The position numbers were made by a program, and so were the translations under genes. A model generated the notes under the pieces. It was not told the DNA's origin. It was given only the letters and a program-made list of their open reading frames with translations, and made no database searches. A DNA stretch of 64,000 bases from Streptomyces sp. YIM 130001 (GTDB lineage: Bacteria; Actinomycetota; Actinomycetes; Streptomycetales; Streptomycetaceae), in the NCBI RefSeq assembly GCF_003574445.1, contig NZ_KZ984551.1:380262-444261 (forward strand), written 5' to 3'. This document shows positions 62,717 through 64,000 of this stretch, piece by piece. The first letter of the stretch is position 1. Each line of letters starts with the position of its first letter.

Positions 62717-63820
62717 CTACAGGTCGACCTCCCGCATCAGCATGCCGACCTCGGTGTTGCTCATCCGCCGCAGCCAACCCGACTTCTGGTCGCCAAGCCC
62801 GATCGGGCCGAAGTGCGTGCGCACCAGCTTCTCGACGGGGAAACCCGCCTCGGACAGCATGCGCCGCACGATGTGCTTACGGCCCTCGTGCAGGACGACC
62901 TCGACCAGGTAGTTCTTGCCGATCTGCTCGACGATCCGGAAGTGGTCGGCGCGCGCGTAGCCGTCCTCCAGCTGGATGCCGTCCTTGAGTCGCTTGCCGA
63001 GATCGCGCGGGACCGGCCCCTGGATGGCAGCGAGGTAGGTCTTCTTCACGCCGTACCGGGGGTGGGTCAGGCGGTGCGCCAGCTCGCCGTGATTGGTGAG
63101 CAGGATGACGCCCTCGGTCTCGGTGTCGAGCCGGCCCACGTGGAAGAGCCGGGTTTCCCGGTTGGTGACGTAGTCCCCGAGGCACTGGCGCCCCTCCGGG
63201 TCCTCCATCGTGGAGATCACACCGGCAGGCTTGTTCAGCGAGAAGAACTGGTACGACTGGGTCGCCACGGTCAGGCCGTCGACCTTGATCTCGTCCTTCT
63301 CGGGGTCGACCCGCTGGCCCTGCTCGACCACGATCGAGCCGTTCACCTCGACCCTGGACTGGTCGATGAGCTCCTCGCAGGCGCGCCGCGAGCCGTAGCC
63401 GGCGCGGGCGAGCACCTTCTGGAGCCGCTCACCCTCCTGCTCGGCGCCGGGGAACGTCTTCGGCGTGCTCGTCCGCGGCTTGTTCGCGTAACGCTCGCGG
63501 TTGCGCTCCTCCTGCCGGGTCTCGTACTCGCGGGACCGGGACGGCGTACCGCCGCCCCGACGGCCGCCCGGGCCTCCCTTGCCGCCCGACTGGGGCGACT
63601 TGGGGCCGCCCTTGGCTCCGCCTCGGGCGCCGGCACCGCGGCCGCCGCCCGCCTGCGGACCGTCGGAGGCGCCACGCCTGCCGCCGGAGGAAGCGCCGCC
63701 GTCGTGGCGCCGCTCCTCCGGGCGAGGGCGGCCCGAGCGCTGCTGATTGTCGTCGCGCTTGTTGCCCGCGCCGCGGGGGTTACCGCGTCCGCTGCTGCTG
63801 TTCCTGCCGCTGCTTCGCAT
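62717..63820 (-). CDS. 16S/23S rRNA pseudouridine synthase, RluB/RsuA family
   Basis: The 367-aa protein has a long basic Gly/Arg/Ser-rich N-terminal extension (about 120 residues), an S4 RNA-binding domain (RLQKVLARAGYGSRRACEEL) and the synthase domain with catalytic Asp in VGRLDTETEG. It converts uridine to pseudouridine in rRNA. The disordered extension is common in actinobacterial members. ATG 63820 overlaps the scpB stop by one base. Whether it acts as RluB or RsuA cannot be decided by eye. Confidence 0.93.
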   Translation of the reverse strand: MRSSGRNSSSGRGNPRGAGNKRDDNQQRSGRPRPEERRHDGGASSGGRRGASDGPQAGGGRGAGARGGAKGGPKSPQSGGKGGPGGRRGGGTPSRSREYETRQEERNRERYANKPRTSTPKTFPGAEQEGERLQKVLARAGYGSRRACEELIDQSRVEVNGSIVVEQGQRVDPEKDEIKVDGLTVATQSYQFFSLNKPAGVISTMEDPEGRQCLGDYVTNRETRLFHVGRLDTETEGVILLTNHGELAHRLTHPRYGVKKTYLAAIQGPVPRDLGKRLKDGIQLEDGYARADHFRIVEQIGKNYLVEVVLHEGRKHIVRRMLSEAGFPVEKLVRTHFGPIGLGDQKSGWLRRMSNTEVGMLMREVDL

Positions 63821-64000
63821 CAAAGTTCCGTCTTGTCGTCTGCGTCCTCGAAATCCGGGGCGTCCGGATCGAACGACGGCACCCCTTCCTGGGTCTCGGA
63901 CTCGATGGCGTCCGCCTCGGGGAGGAAGGGCGCGAGCTCCGGGAGCTCGTCAAGGCCTCGCAGGCCCATCCGCTCCAGAAAGTAGTTTGTCGTCCTGTAC
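63820..64000 (-). CDS. scpB: Segregation and condensation protein B, partial (N-terminus beyond window)
   Basis: The last 60 codons are present. YRTTNYFLERMGLRG is the conserved end of the ScpB winged-helix domain, followed by LDELPELAPFLPEAD and an acidic tail. ScpB works with ScpA and SMC in chromosome organisation. The stop (TGATG) shares a base with the start of the pseudouridine synthase gene, a usual arrangement in this phylum. Confidence 0.92.
   Translation of the reverse strand, partial: YRTTNYFLERMGLRGLDELPELAPFLPEADAIESETQEGVPSFDPDAPDFEDADDKTEL

Overview
The window is a piece of a high-GC actinobacterial chromosome, almost certainly Streptomyces. Signs are the very high GC content with G/C-rich third positions, many GTG and TTG starts, 4-bp stop/start overlaps, a SepF paralogue, streptogrisin-type proteases, a GDSL lipase with three predicted disulfides, an LAETG-anchored AA10 protein, and the core order Der, PlsC, Cmk, TyrA, AroH, RluB, ScpB. 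I see no tRNA, rRNA, CRISPR array, insertion sequence or prophage.

Layout. 1-6.9 kb: a lipoprotein and a membrane-anchored beta-helix protein diverge from homogentisate dioxygenase (hmgA); a GntR/UTRA regulator, a stand-alone type-ISP-like specificity domain and FetB follow. 7-10.2 kb: a small protein, a Ser/Thr kinase and a secreted GDSL lipase. 10.4-20.4 kb: a polysaccharide locus with a small membrane protein, a CelD/BcsL-type acyltransferase, two GT2 glycosyltransferases, a polysaccharide deacetylase and a 1265-aa flippase fused to a second multi-pass domain, closed by a convergent GH39-like hydrolase. 20.5-24.9 kb: an AAA ATPase, a GntR regulator, a double GNAT protein, a DUF402 protein, a NUDIX-VOC fusion and a 44-aa basic protein. 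24.9-30.4 kb: a tripartite tricarboxylate transporter (tctCBA), a divergent orphan CitB-type response regulator and the AA10 protein.

30.4-37.2 kb: MarR and cupin genes diverge around a 21-bp-phased operator array; next come an SOS-box-preceded dnaE2 coupled to a catalytically dead Y-family polymerase, and a DUF3533-like membrane protein. 37.2-47.9 kb: two S1 proteases, a Cys-rich DUF5685 protein, SepF-like, acyl-CoA dehydrogenase, MFS pump, PIG-V-like mannosyltransferase, PAP2 phosphatase and an I78 inhibitor. 48.1-54 kb: a WYL regulator, a GT4 glycosyltransferase with a coupled partner, an Rpf/LysM protein and two unrecognised genes. 54.1-64 kb: the core block, with a yidB-like gene carrying two compensating frameshifts, a Rieske lipoprotein, a RlaP-type nucleotidyltransferase, and an ADP-ribosylglycohydrolase coupled to an NrtR-type NUDIX regulator behind a perfect palindrome.

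The strongest candidates for undescribed biology are the polysaccharide locus with its fusion protein, the NrtR/ADP-ribosylglycohydrolase loop, the stand-alone ISP specificity domain, and the Cys-Asp-Cys tail of the DUF5685 protein. All function calls come from reading motifs by eye; no database search was run.
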